Below, one piece after another: positions 55,001-64,000 of a stretch of 64,000 bases of DNA (position 1 is the first letter of the stretch; each line of letters opens with the position of its first letter). A program made the translations under genes and the position numbers. The DNA lies in NCBI GenBank assembly GCA_029339195.1, contig JAPTJF010000293.1, forward strand, positions 1-64,000. The letters run 5' to 3'. The notes under the pieces are model-generated. The model did no database searches, was not told the origin of the DNA, and saw nothing but the letters and a program-made list of their open reading frames with translations. Source of the DNA: Micractinium sp. NFX-FRZ. Taxonomy: Eukaryota > Chlorophyta > Trebouxiophyceae > Chlorellales > Chlorellaceae.

Positions 55001-57986
55001 CGCCCCGGCACTTACGAGCTGCGCATCGACGGCGGCATCCGCGCCTACCGCGACCCCCGCCCCCAGCTCCTCATGGTCTCATCCGGTGAGTGAGCAGGAT
55101 GTGCCTTGGTGCCCGCTGGTCTCCTCCGGTGAGTGAACAGTGCGCGCCTTGGTGCCCGCTGGTGTCCTCAGGCAGTTGGGCGAGCTGCTCATTGTGCGTG
55201 ACCCACGCCTGCAGCTGCTCATGGTGTCGTCCCGTGAGTGGGAGCGGCACGAGCCAAGCAGCCTAGCCAGCAGCGAGGGGAGTTGAGAATCACTCTTGAC
55301 TATCCTGCATGCGCTCAGGTGCCTGCTTGTGTGGCTTGCCGTAGAGCGCAGCGCCTGGCTGGTGTTGCCGGCCACACGTTGAGCCCACGGAACAGGCACC
55401 CCTGAATGTCTTGCCCCTGCCTGCCTTCCGTGTGTGTGTGTCTCCTGCAGCTGGTGTGGAGCGCAACGCCAAGATTGGAGACGACGAGGAGGCACGCAAG
55501 CGGGACATCCCCATTGTGCAGGTGGGGGGGTGGCGCAGGGTGCGCTGCGTGGGGGTTGCAAGGGAGGAGAGAGCAGTGAGAGGGTGGTTGGGAACGTGGG
55601 GTGCAGAGGTGGCAGGGATGCCTCCCTCTGCAGGTGGGGCGGCGGCGCAGGGTAGCCTACAGAGAACGTGGATGGGTGGGGAGACCAGTGCATTGTGTAG
55701 GTTACGCAGGGCGGGGCTGCGTGCGGCCTGATTGGGACTCGGAAGCGGGGGAGAGAGGGAAGTGGGATTGATGGGGAGAGGTATGAGGTATGGAGGCGAC
55801 AGAAGGCCCCCAATCCGATGTGGGTCGGGCCGGGCGGAGGGGGGGCGGGGTGTCAGGGCTGGGAAGGGGGTGTGATTGACCGGGAGCATGTGAGGAGTGA
55901 CTCCTGTCCCCACATCCCTGCACCCTGCCACCCCGCAGCTCAACCCGGGCGCCGTCCTGAACCACAAGTACAGCGGGGAGAATGCTGTGCGCGCCAGCGG
56001 GCTGTCCTACAGCGTGCTGCGCCCCACGGGGCTGACCAACGAGTCGGAGCCGGGCGACTTTCTGCTGGAGGCTTCCCAGGGTGAGGGTCAACCTGCCAGG
56101 TTATGTTCTCGGAATATGGGTGTCACAGGGTGGGACTGCGAAGTCGCACTTGCGGTAGCAGCAGCAGCAGCACCAGCAGCTGGCTACGGGCACACAACCA
56201 GCCAGCATCAACAAGGGACAGGCAGGCGTTGCTGGTGCATGCTCGGGTGTGAGGGGCTTTAGGGTTTAGGCTGCTGGAGGCATCACAGGGCGAGGGCGGG
56301 GGAGAGCAGCTGGCAGCTAACACGATAGACAATGCTGGTGCGTTTCAGAAGGGTTGGGGTAGGTGCTTGCGTGTGGAGAGGGCAGGCTGACCCAACGAGT
56401 GGCGACCGAGAGTCTCCCTGCTGCTCCGGCCGGCCTGCTGCCAGCCTCCCGGGTTGAGTGGGTGGGTGTGGGGGATGAGCGCTTGCAGAGGCGCGCCCCT
56501 CCCCCTTGTGTGAGCAGCTCAAGCCTCAGCCCCTCACCTCCCCCCCCGCACAAGCTCTTACCCCCCGCCCTTTCTCTGCCCCGCCCCACCCTTGATCTAT
56601 TGTTGTGCCGTACCAGGTGACCGCATCACTGGGCGCATCAGCCGTGAGGAGCTGGCCTCCATGGTGGCAGCTGCCCTCGGCACCCCGGCAGCTGCCGGGA
56701 AGACGGCGGAGCTGCGGCGGCAGGAGTCGGCGGACGCTGCTGGCAAGGCCATGAGCAACCTGGACAACCTGCGGTGGGTGGGGAACAGTGGAGGGGAGGC
56801 AGTGAAGCAGGGAAGAGTGAAGGGAATGGGTGCAAAGGAAGACGAGTGCTAGTTGCTGCGGGTGGCAGGGGGAGCGGCGGGAGGGGTTGCAGGAGGGGTG
56901 GCGGGCACGAGCATGGGAGAGGTTGACAACCTTACACTCCCATCATCCCTATTGGCACAGATCCCATACTCGTGCCTTCTATCCACCCCTTTATGGACCC
57001 CCCTGCAGCCTGTTCCTGGCCCTGGCTGAGGACCGCTCTCCCACTCTTCCAACACACACACGCAGCGCCACAGGCACAGTTCTTATTCATGTCTTCTTTC
57101 CACCCCTTTATGATCCCAACCACCAACCCACTGTTGCCTTGCTGTGCAGGCTGTTCCTGGGCCTGGCTGAGGACCGCCACCGGCCGCGCATCGGGCTGGA
57201 GCCCTTCCCCGCACCCTCGGCGCCCCCCGCACCCGTCACCGAGGAGCGCAAGAAGGAGATCCTGGCTGGTGGGTGGGGTGGGGGCGGCACACTCTCTGTC
57301 GATTGAAAGGCTGCTGCTGATGGTGGAAAGGTGCCTGGTGCCTGGTGCCTGGGCTTGCATGCCATGTAGAGGCTGAGGGGCGCTCGACGTGGGTGGGAGG
57401 CCAATGGCGGGGTGCCCAGAGCAGGGAAGGGACCGGGCGGGGAGGGGACCACCACGACCAGCGTGGGGCGCTTATTAGTTCCATATATTCCGCCCAACTG
57501 AAATGCTGTACAATGCCTGCTGCTGCCCCTCCCGCAGACGTGCGTGTGGTCAAGTCTGTGGCTGCGGGCCGCGGCGGCCGCGTGCGCGACGCCAAGGAGG
57601 CCGCCGCCGCTCAGAGCATCACCGTGACCAGCGATGGGCGTGAGAAGGCGGCTGAGGCGGCTGACGCGGCTGCCGAGGCAAGCAAGGCTGCCCCGGAGGC
57701 TGCACCTGAGGCTGCCCCTGCCCCTGCGGCGGCCCCCGTGGCGGCCGAGGCAGCCCCCGCCCCGGCGGCGGCCCCCGCTGGCGGCAAGCCCGCCAACGTT
57801 AGGGAGGCTGAGGCCTGGATTGCGGCCTGGCGGGCCAGGCAGCAGGGCGCTGTGGGCGCTGCTGCCGGCGGCCAGGCCGGCGCCGCAGACGTGCCTGCCA
57901 ACGTGGCAGAGGCGCGGGAGTGGATCCGGCGGTGGCGCGCGGCAGGCATGGAGCAGAAGTTGCCCGCTGAGGTGGCCAGCAAGTGA
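52057..57986 (+). CDS. HCF173-like SDR-fold protein with CIA30 domain, plastid
   Basis: Fourteen exons (52057-52419, 52588-52812, 53078-53130, 53331-53480, 53647-53726, 53914-54047, 54230-54414, 54756-54775, 54987-55085, 55451-55521, 55939-56080, 56617-56773, 57150-57268, 57538-57986) join to 748 residues. The N-terminus looks like a transit peptide, followed by a hydrophobic stretch (about 65-85). A Rossmann start, VLVFGATGRMGRTLV, opens an atypical SDR domain. A CIA30 domain is inserted (from LDDVIMGGQSESG to ELRIDGGIRAY). The SDR fold resumes at LSYSVLRPTGLTNE. This order matches plant HCF173, needed for psbA mRNA translation in chloroplasts. The C-terminal 150 residues are Ala/Pro-rich with two copies of an N-V-x-E-A...W-I-x-x-W-R motif. 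The exon 7 acceptor could also be 3 nt upstream. Several introns contain copies of exon ends. Confidence 0.88.
54374..54640 (+). repeat. Duplicated exon 7 end in the HCF173-like gene
   Basis: The exon 7 end and donor (54374-54420) recur in the next intron at about 54593-54639. The shared core is CCCGCCCGCATCCGCC followed by GGCCTGGTGCTCAGCCGGT. The copied donor has decayed (GTCAGG). Confidence 0.85.
55068..55240 (+). repeat. Multiple copies of the exon 9 end/donor in the HCF173-like gene
   Basis: CTCATGGTCTCATCCG|GTGAGTGA at the exon 9 end is followed by a second copy near 55109-55140 and partial copies near 55162. A further copy of the preceding exon segment with donor lies at about 55195-55240. 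Confidence 0.8.
56062..56296 (+). repeat. Duplicated exon 11 end in the HCF173-like gene
   Basis: The 26 nt at 56062-56087 (CTGCTGGAGGCTTCCCAGGG and the donor) recur at 56271-56296 with 23 matches. The copied donor has changed from GT to GC. Confidence 0.8.
56956..57180 (+). repeat. Tandem duplication covering an exon 13 start in the HCF173-like gene
   Basis: A unit starting near 56956 and repeated near 57073 contains intron end, acceptor and exon start. CTGTTCCTGG...CTGGCTGAGGACCGC appears at 57010-57036 and 57151-57177. Both acceptors are usable, and the frame stays open from the first copy into the second. Confidence 0.85.
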
Positions 57987-58256
57987 GGCAGCAGCTGCTG
58001 ATGCGTACATGGCAGGCCGATGCGCTTATGATATGCTGGGCAGCAGGGGCAGGCAGCCGCTGCCTTGGCTGCGGTGCACGGAGAGCCACCGGTGTAGTGT
58101 GCTGACCAGCACAGCGTACCTGGGCCTGGGCATTATTGATGCTGATGTTTCCTTCTTGCACAGTCGATTTCATTGTCTCAACTCCCCCCCATTTTGCGGC
58201 ACACTTGCGGGCCTAGCTGCCACAACGATGTGCACCAGGCCTTACTTGCATGCGTT

Positions 58257-58261
58257 TGTAA
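58257..58261 (+). terminator. Probable polyadenylation motif TGTAA
   Basis: TGTAA lies 270 nt past the stop of the HCF173-like gene, before the convergent cysteine-rich gene. Confidence 0.45.
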
Positions 58262-58566
58262 AGCAGAGAGACGCTGAGACAGGCACCGAACCAAGTGGGG
58301 CAAGGGTCTGGATGTACAAAGCAGGTGTGCTGCGCCCAGCCAGCACAGAGGTGTGCAGCCCATTACCAAAAAGTCATGTGAGATTTGGCAAAGCAGCAGA
58401 TTCGATCAGCAGGCACTCAAAGAGGAAGGGCAGGTTGCAGGGGGTGCCACACTTGGGTGCGTGGGCAGGGGAGACGAGGTGTGTTGTTGGGGAGCCAACA
58501 GAGGCGTGCAGCCTGCTGCACCCCTGAGGTGTTTAAAAGACGAGCAGGCACCGGGATGCCAGGCGC

Positions 58567-59137
58567 TCAAGAGAAGGGGATGAAGCCAGACCCTGGGAAG
58601 CGGCGGGCCCTGGCCTTTGCTGACTCGGCGCCAGCGTGATCGCCAGCGTGGGCGGAGGAAGTGGAAGAGGCACGGGCCGAGGTGCTGCTGGAGCTAGTGC
58701 TGGTGCTGCTGCTGGTGCGGCTCTGGGAGGCGGCATCACCGTCACCAGACACGCAGGCGCATGAGGAGCCACGGGCGCCTGCAGGAGCGGAGGTAGAGAA
58801 GGGTTGGGACAGGATGAGCGGGGGCGTACGTCACTGGCGGATAGCCGATGAATTGAAGGTGGAGTGGGCAGGGTTGAAAGCAGAGCTGCGGCGTCAGCAG
58901 CGCGCGCAAGCGGGCTTATGAGTACACGGCATGCATGCACAGGAAAACAGCAGCACACCCACCGTCGCTGTCCCGGCAGTCAAACTTGACTTTGGCGCCC
59001 TTGGGGCAGCTCTTCTCGCACGCGCGGCGCCTGTCTGCGCACCACTCGCTCTCGCGCCCCTGAGCGAGGGCCGCCGAAAAAAGCAGGAAGCCCAGCAGCA
59101 GGGCTGGGGTCAGGGCGCGGACAGAGGAGCTCTTCAT
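58567..59137 (-). CDS. Small secreted protein, Cys-rich N-terminal half, unknown function
   Basis: Two exons (59137-58963, 58778-58567) join to 128 residues. The ATG at 59137 opens a signal peptide of about 25 residues ending near SAALAQ. Four cysteines follow in a short charged segment (EWC, RAC, KSC, FDC), then two more in a C-A-C. The remaining 55 residues are Ser/Thr/Ala-rich and low-complexity, with potential O-glycosylation sites. It could be a cell-wall or secreted protein. I do not recognise a family. The second exon is chosen on frame and on a good acceptor (CTCCTGCAG), but it is less certain than the first. Confidence 0.6.
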
Positions 59138-60552
59138 TCTGCGAGGGCACAACAAACGGGACAGCAAACAAGCGGTGTGAGGGGGGGCGGGTGGAGCGGC
59201 TGTGGCGGGGCGGCGGGCCGGGCGGCAAGGGAGCAGCAGGCCGCCTCGTGAGCGCGGAAGCCTCGGCCACCTCTTAGCGTGTTGCTGCGAGGCTACTAAA
59301 AGACTGTGGGCCAGCAAGCAAGTCGGGGGGCGCACCTGAACGCAGTTGGGAAGTCCGAGAGAACAGAAGGCGCTGGTGAGCGGCTTCAGAAGGCAGGGGG
59401 TGTTATGCGGGTAACTTGGTGGGTGGCCCGCAAGGGCGGGCTTCAGGTGGAGAGCCGGGATGCACGCAGGTGCATGAAGGTACGGACGTGGCATCGCATG
59501 AGCCAGCCACCAGCGCCTTGTATCGCAGTCGTTATCGGGGCACTGTTATCGGGGCACTGCAGTCGGCCCAGGGTGCTGGGAGGGAGCTGGAGGGGCACTC
59601 CCCAGAGCCCTCTCTCGCAGCGGTGTAGCTGCTTGCCTTCGGGACCTGCGCTCCGACCCTCGCTGCCTGCCTTCTCCCAGAGAAGGCTGGCACGCCCTTC
59701 TCTGGCCCCCGTGCTGCCCGAGCAGGCCAGCAGTGTGCAGTGCCCCCTCCTGGCTCCTCGGAGCAACACCACAACGCAAGGGTGCAGGCGCAGGCGCAGG
59801 CGCACCTTGACAACGCAAACCAACCCTGCTAGGAGCGCCGGTTGTTGCCGGTCGTTGCAGCGTAGCGCCAGTCGAATGCTGTCTCCTACCGATGCACACG
59901 CGGGACCGCTATGCGACCTATGAGCTCAGCTGCCGAGGCTGCCGAGTGGCACCTGCAGCAGCGGCTGCACCGCAACGCCGCCCTTGGGCAGGAGGGACGT
60001 GAGCTTGCAGAGAGGCACATGCAAGCAGGCCATGGCAGGCATGCGGCAGCTGTGCCTGCTTCATCCATGCTGTGCCTGCTTCGTCCGCATAAAATAGGGT
60101 TGCTGGACGACCGGGGGGTAGCCTGTTCAATTCCGAAACTGGCAGCTGAGGGCAGCACGCGGCTAGCTCCAGGCTTTACAGTTGAGCAGAGCGCTCCATC
60201 TTATAATTACTAGTGGTAAGCTTGGGTGAGGCAGGCTTGTGAGCACGCAGGGAGGCATTTCCCATGGGAGCGGAACGCGCTCAGGTGCGAGCAACGTTTT
60301 GACTGTGCATCAAAACAAGCGGTAGGTTCGAGTGAGGCGGGCAGGGGACAGGCTCGAAACGATAGCTTGCATGAGATGCAGGTACGCGTGGCTTCGTGGC
60401 AAACAAGGAGAGTCACCACATGTTACATATGACGTTATGAGAGAGTGCAGGACAGTGCACATCCCCTATGCAGCAGCAGCCGTCATCAGAGGTACAATGG
60501 GACCCGCAGGCCCCCAAATGTGTCGAGCTGAGCTGGAGGCACCCACAGGAGG
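59138..60552. other. Intergenic region between two small secreted-protein genes
   Basis: I see no convincing gene in this 1.4 kb. A 100-codon plus-strand frame at 59911-60213 is noted under rejected items. TTACA at 60423-60427 (TGTAA on the minus strand) is the likely polyadenylation motif of the gene ending at 60553. Confidence 0.5.
60423..60427 (-). terminator. Probable polyadenylation motif TGTAA (minus strand)
   Basis: It lies about 126 nt past the stop of the cysteine-rich gene 60553-61136. Confidence 0.45.
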
Positions 60553-61136
60553 TCACCCCTGTGCTGTGCCTACAGAGTTGCATGCCCCTGCGCACCTCCA
60601 GTTTGGGCAGCAGTCATCATCCGAGGCGCACTTGACATACTCGAAACTAAGCTCGCGCTGGGCACGAGTGGTGTAGCACCACTCCTTTGCCGTGGTCGGC
60701 ACGTCGTTCGACCAGCATTCTGCCCAGCAACTGCCGCCGATGCAGCCGTACCCCTCGCCCTTGGGCCCGACCTCCTTCGTCTTGTCAAAGCATATCCCTT
60801 CAGGGAGGAAGCAAGGGGTGAGTGTGGAGGGGCCATGCGTTGGTATGCCAGCTGCCTCACTTGTCAACACAGCCGTGTCCAACTCGAGCCTCACAAGTTC
60901 GAACGTTCGGCTTTCTGAAGCGTGTGTTGGGATCCTTCAAACTCGCAAAGCGACTTAAAAGCCCCTCGGGCGGCCCACTACATGCGACTAATAGGCTAGA
61001 CAATGGCACAATGGGTACCTTCAGGCGGGTCGCACTCGCAGCCTTTCAGTGTCCCCGTGCAGACGGGGCAGGTGACGGCTCGTGACACGACAAAGAGGGC
61101 CGCCAGAGCCATGCAAGCCAAAGCAACTCGCCTCAT
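60553..61136 (-). CDS. Small secreted cysteine-rich (knottin-like) protein
   Basis: Two exons (61136-61019, 60797-60553) join in frame to 120 residues. Residues 1-20 are a clear signal peptide ending before VTCPVC. The mature chain has 14 cysteines, an even number, including CPVC, C-x-C, and the pair in SDDDCCPNWRC, which resembles disulfide-knot spacing. The role could be a secreted inhibitor, a lectin-like cell-wall protein or a defence peptide; no family is recognised. An alternative donor after PNW (GTGCGC) exists, but no exon of workable distance follows. The gene lies next to another small secreted protein and upstream of a trypsin-like protease on the same strand. Confidence 0.65.
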
Positions 61137-62972
61137 CCTGACTAGGCGCAGCAGTCCTGCAAACAAAAGGAGCGCATGGCAAGGGGGAGAGGTGAGATGA
61201 GGTGAAGATGCCACAACAGTGCAGGCATTGGTCAAGAGGCGCTCCAAGGCCGGGCGGTCAGGGCGGCTGTCAGACAAAGGCAGCCAACCTGCATGTAGGA
61301 GGAGGGAGCACACAGCGGGGTGACGATGGGTGAGGTGTGAAAGCACTGCAGAACTGCCGGGCAGTGCGGTGCAGCGCTCCAAGGCGGTCCAAGGCGCAGG
61401 GCTGGGCTTCGCCATTGAACGTTCGTGGGGATGAGCCAAACAGGGGGCTGCAATGCCTTGCGTGCAGCACAGCCTGGAAGCCGGGCAAACCAGTGCTGGA
61501 CCTGCCTTGCTCACCAGCGTGTGGAGGGCTTGCGAGGCACTGTGTGTGTGGTGCAGCGACATACGAGGGGGGTTGAAGGCAGGGTGCGTTCATGAAGCAG
61601 TGTTCCATGCAGGTGTTGACGTGTCACCCAACCTTCCCTCGGAAGGCACCCACTCAGCACCTTGGCAGGCCCAGCTCACTGATACAGCTGCTGTGAGGTG
61701 CTTGGATGTGCTCGGTGATGAAAGGAAAAGGAGAAAAAAAAGGAAATGGAAAAAGCCTAACCCCTGCGGTCGTCCTGCGCCCCTTGGGACTGTGCCTTGG
61801 ACCGCCGCGCTGCACCGCCCGGCAGCACCGCCGTGCTTGCACATCTTACCCCGTGTCTCCTGCTGTGTGCTCTTTCTCCCTCATGGATCTCACTGGCTCT
61901 TCTCCTTTGTTGGTACCAGGGTGTGGTGGCGTCCCATTGTGCTCTCCCCACCTCATCTCACCTCGCCCCGCCCTGCCGTGCGCTCCTTCCGTGGGCAGGC
62001 CCTCTGACGCCTAGTCATGATGAGGCGGGTGTGTGCAGGCCTTCTGCAAAGGTAGCGCGTGCGATTGCTACCACCCGCCTGATGGGATAGTAACCGGAGC
62101 TGGTAGCTGCTCAGCAGCCCCTTCCGAGGCGGGAGGGTGAGAGCGCGTCATCCGCCAACCATGGGCTGCACATGGCAGCAAGGCCTGGCGGGGTGCTAAG
62201 TGCCCTTTGGCGTGGCAGCAGCAGCAGTGGCAGCAAAATGCAGCGGAGGCTGCAGCGGAGGCTGCAGGGCATTGCCTGGACAGCTGCTCCCGAGCGCACA
62301 AGGTGTGGATTTGTCAAGGCAGTGTGATTGAGATTACATTGTGATACTAAAATGCGTGCAGAATACTTGAAAAGGGGAGCGTAGCAAGGGGGGTTGGAAT
62401 GTATGAGTTAATGTGGGGGTTGGGGGGGAACGTGTGGACGGCGACGGCTGGGTGACGGGCAGAGCAAGCATCACGGCAACGACAGGGCAAAGCGATACGC
62501 GTATGGAAATGCAGTGCTGTGTGTTTCGAGCTGTGAAAGTGGTGACATAGTGCAGTGCATGACTTGCTGTGGAAGCGATTAGTGTGCCCGTTGAAAAGGC
62601 GGGCAAGGAGCAAGTGGCAAAGTGATGGATGCTGTCAAGCAGAGGGGGTGAGGGTGCGAGAATGGTATGAAGGCTGCAAAGGTATGGAAACGTAATGTGC
62701 CTAGCGTGTGGCAGAACTTCATGTAGTGTTCAAGCATGCAACAGGTGAGGTGCAGCTGCGCAGCCAGGCTGTCGGCAGGCAATGCCAGGAGCCTGTGCTG
62801 GGGTGGCTTGGGTGACCGCATGTGTGAATGCATGTATGCCAAGGGGAGAGCTGCATATCCAGATGGGCTGGAAGGTGGATGGCCCACTGGTAGGCAGCGG
62901 TCTGGCAGGTCTGGCAGATACCTGGACGGTGTGGTGGCCCACTGGCAGGCAGCGGTCTGGCAGGAACGCAGG
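61137..62972. other. Intergenic region before the trypsin-like gene's 3' end
   Basis: I see no gene in this 1.8 kb. It should include the promoter of the cysteine-rich gene and the 3' UTR of the protease. TTACA at 62334-62338 (TGTAA on the minus strand) lies about 635 nt past the protease stop. Confidence 0.5.
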
Positions 62973-64000
62973 TCACACCCTGCGAGCTCGTATCTGGCCC
63001 ACAATCCAGCCGTGCATCCTGGCAACTGAGGTATAGGCTCCCATGTTCATGTCTGACATCCCACAAAAGGATGTGGGACCATAAGAGACCACCCCCACCA
63101 GCACATCCTGAGAGGCAATGCGGCCACGCTTGACCAGCGGGCCTCCAGAGTCGCCGGTGCATGCGTCGGCACCGTCGGCGCCGCCGCCTGCACAGCAGCG
63201 GCAGGAAGCGGCGCTGGGCAGATGCACGTCGGCAGGGGGATGGTCCTGAGCATGCCGCTGCAATTGAGTAGGAAGGCGCGGTGGGTGGGCAGGGGGGCAG
63301 CACGTGCGCAATGTCGGGCAGAATGGGCACCACCCAAAGCTGGCGGAGGGTCGAAAATGGGATGTAAGCTCACCGGCACAAATGTGGCTCCCGGGGACCG
63401 GCGGCAGGCCCAGGCTGGACATGAAGGCTCTGCAGTCTGCAGCCCGGACGAACGGCACGGTGGTGTAGCTGCACAGGTGTGGGGCCATGCATGCGGGCGC
63501 ATGCAGTTTCAGGGGCAGCAAGGTCAGGGCGCAAGCCGGCTGGGCAGCCTGGCGGCCCGCAAGCCAGGCGCTGCTTGCAGTGCAGTTGGTAGGGGCCAGC
63601 TCCTGCTGCCTTCCACTGCCTGCCTTCACAGGCTCTGGCGCGGGCACGGACCACATTTGTGGCAGCAGAACAGCGGCAGCAGCAGCAGCAGTCACAGCCC
63701 AAGCTCACCGCAGATCTGAGGAGGAGGCGGAGCGCTCAGTGGCGCCCCACCCCATGGCAACGAGCCCCTCGCCCGCCTTGAGCAGCGGGCTGGTGGCTGT
63801 GGCCAGGGCGATGGGGCGCGCCTTGGCGGGGCGCTGCAGCACCAGCAGGCCCACGTCGTTGCTGATGGAGCCTTGATTGTACTGCGGGTGCCGCACAACT
63901 GCCTGCACTTCGATGCGCTCGTACTGCCCGGGGCGGCCGCGTGTGAGGGAGCGGGAGCCAATGGTCACTGCCGCAGGGTCTTCAGGTCTCCCGGTGTCAC
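62973..64000 (-). CDS. Trypsin-like serine protease (S1), 5' part beyond the window
   Basis: Three exons are visible: one running off the window edge to 63709, then 63468-63374 and 63184-62973. The visible part holds the catalytic Asp (SNDVGLLVL) and the catalytic Ser (ACTGDSGGP). An Asp six residues before that Ser predicts cleavage after Arg or Lys. The C-terminal helix (GAYTSVARMHGWI) is typical of S1 proteases. The catalytic His and any signal peptide lie to the right of 64000. With its disulfide cysteines it is most likely secreted or lumenal. Confidence 0.88.

Noticed and set aside
59911..60213. 100-codon plus-strand frame with a helical start (MRPMSSAAEAAEW...)
   Set aside because: It starts with ATG and looks slightly protein-like, but the second half is atypical and nothing supports a promoter or family. 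Not annotated.
60413..60595. Cysteine-containing minus-strand frame that could extend the knottin-like gene
   Set aside because: It would need an intron of only about 26 nt between the donor after PNW and the next acceptor, while direct read-through already ends sensibly with an even number of cysteines.
61453..62007. 184-codon plus-strand frame in the gap before the trypsin-like gene
   Set aside because: Low-complexity, GC-driven open frame without domain signature or credible exon structure.
1..64000. tRNA, rRNA, CRISPR or intact transposon
   Set aside because: I looked for tRNA B-box-like sequences, regular spaced repeats and transposase or reverse-transcriptase motifs and found none that hold up.

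Overview
The window is nuclear DNA of a green alga, most likely a Chlorella-like trebouxiophyte. The reasons are very high GC, many short exons with GT-AG (and some GC-AG) introns, TGTAA polyadenylation motifs after many genes, plastid transit peptides, and a plant-type photosystem II translation factor (HCF173) beside CIPK, PPR and WDR82 genes. All gene models were spliced by eye from reading frame, splice sites and protein families. Most close in frame across every exon. No rRNA, tRNA, CRISPR array or intact transposon was recognised.

Layout. (1) 887-4948 (+) is a secreted subtilisin-like protease, converging on a plastid-type FHA protein at 5942-7164 (-). (2) 8068-8658 (+) is a small coiled-coil/single-membrane-span protein. 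(3) 9118-24736 (-) is one giant gene of about 27 exons encoding roughly 3,100 residues of the DUF3638/DUF3645 family, with an SF2-like Walker A motif. (4) It shares a 1.2 kb upstream region with a divergent protein kinase at 25965-28730 (+), whose DFG motif reads DFS. (5) 29292-33866 (-) is queuine tRNA-ribosyltransferase, divergent from a CIPK/SnRK3 kinase at 34314-40735 (+). (6) 41164-44165 (+) is a WDR82/Swd2-like WD40 protein with a Gln/Pro-rich tail. (7) 44823-50350 (+) is a PPR protein and 52057-57986 (+) an HCF173-like SDR-CIA30 protein; both are probably plastid RNA or translation factors. (8) 58567-64000 (-) holds two small secreted cysteine-rich proteins and the 3' part of a trypsin-like protease.

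The genes do not form one pathway. The strongest unusual signals are these: a CIPK whose NAF plus phosphatase-binding regulatory region occurs twice with matching intron phases; repeated partial tandem duplications across exon-intron junctions in at least five genes, some creating in-frame alternative splice sites; a duplicated N-V-x-E-A helical motif in the disordered tail of the HCF173-like protein; and a single frame break, or 38-nt micro-intron, inside the giant gene.
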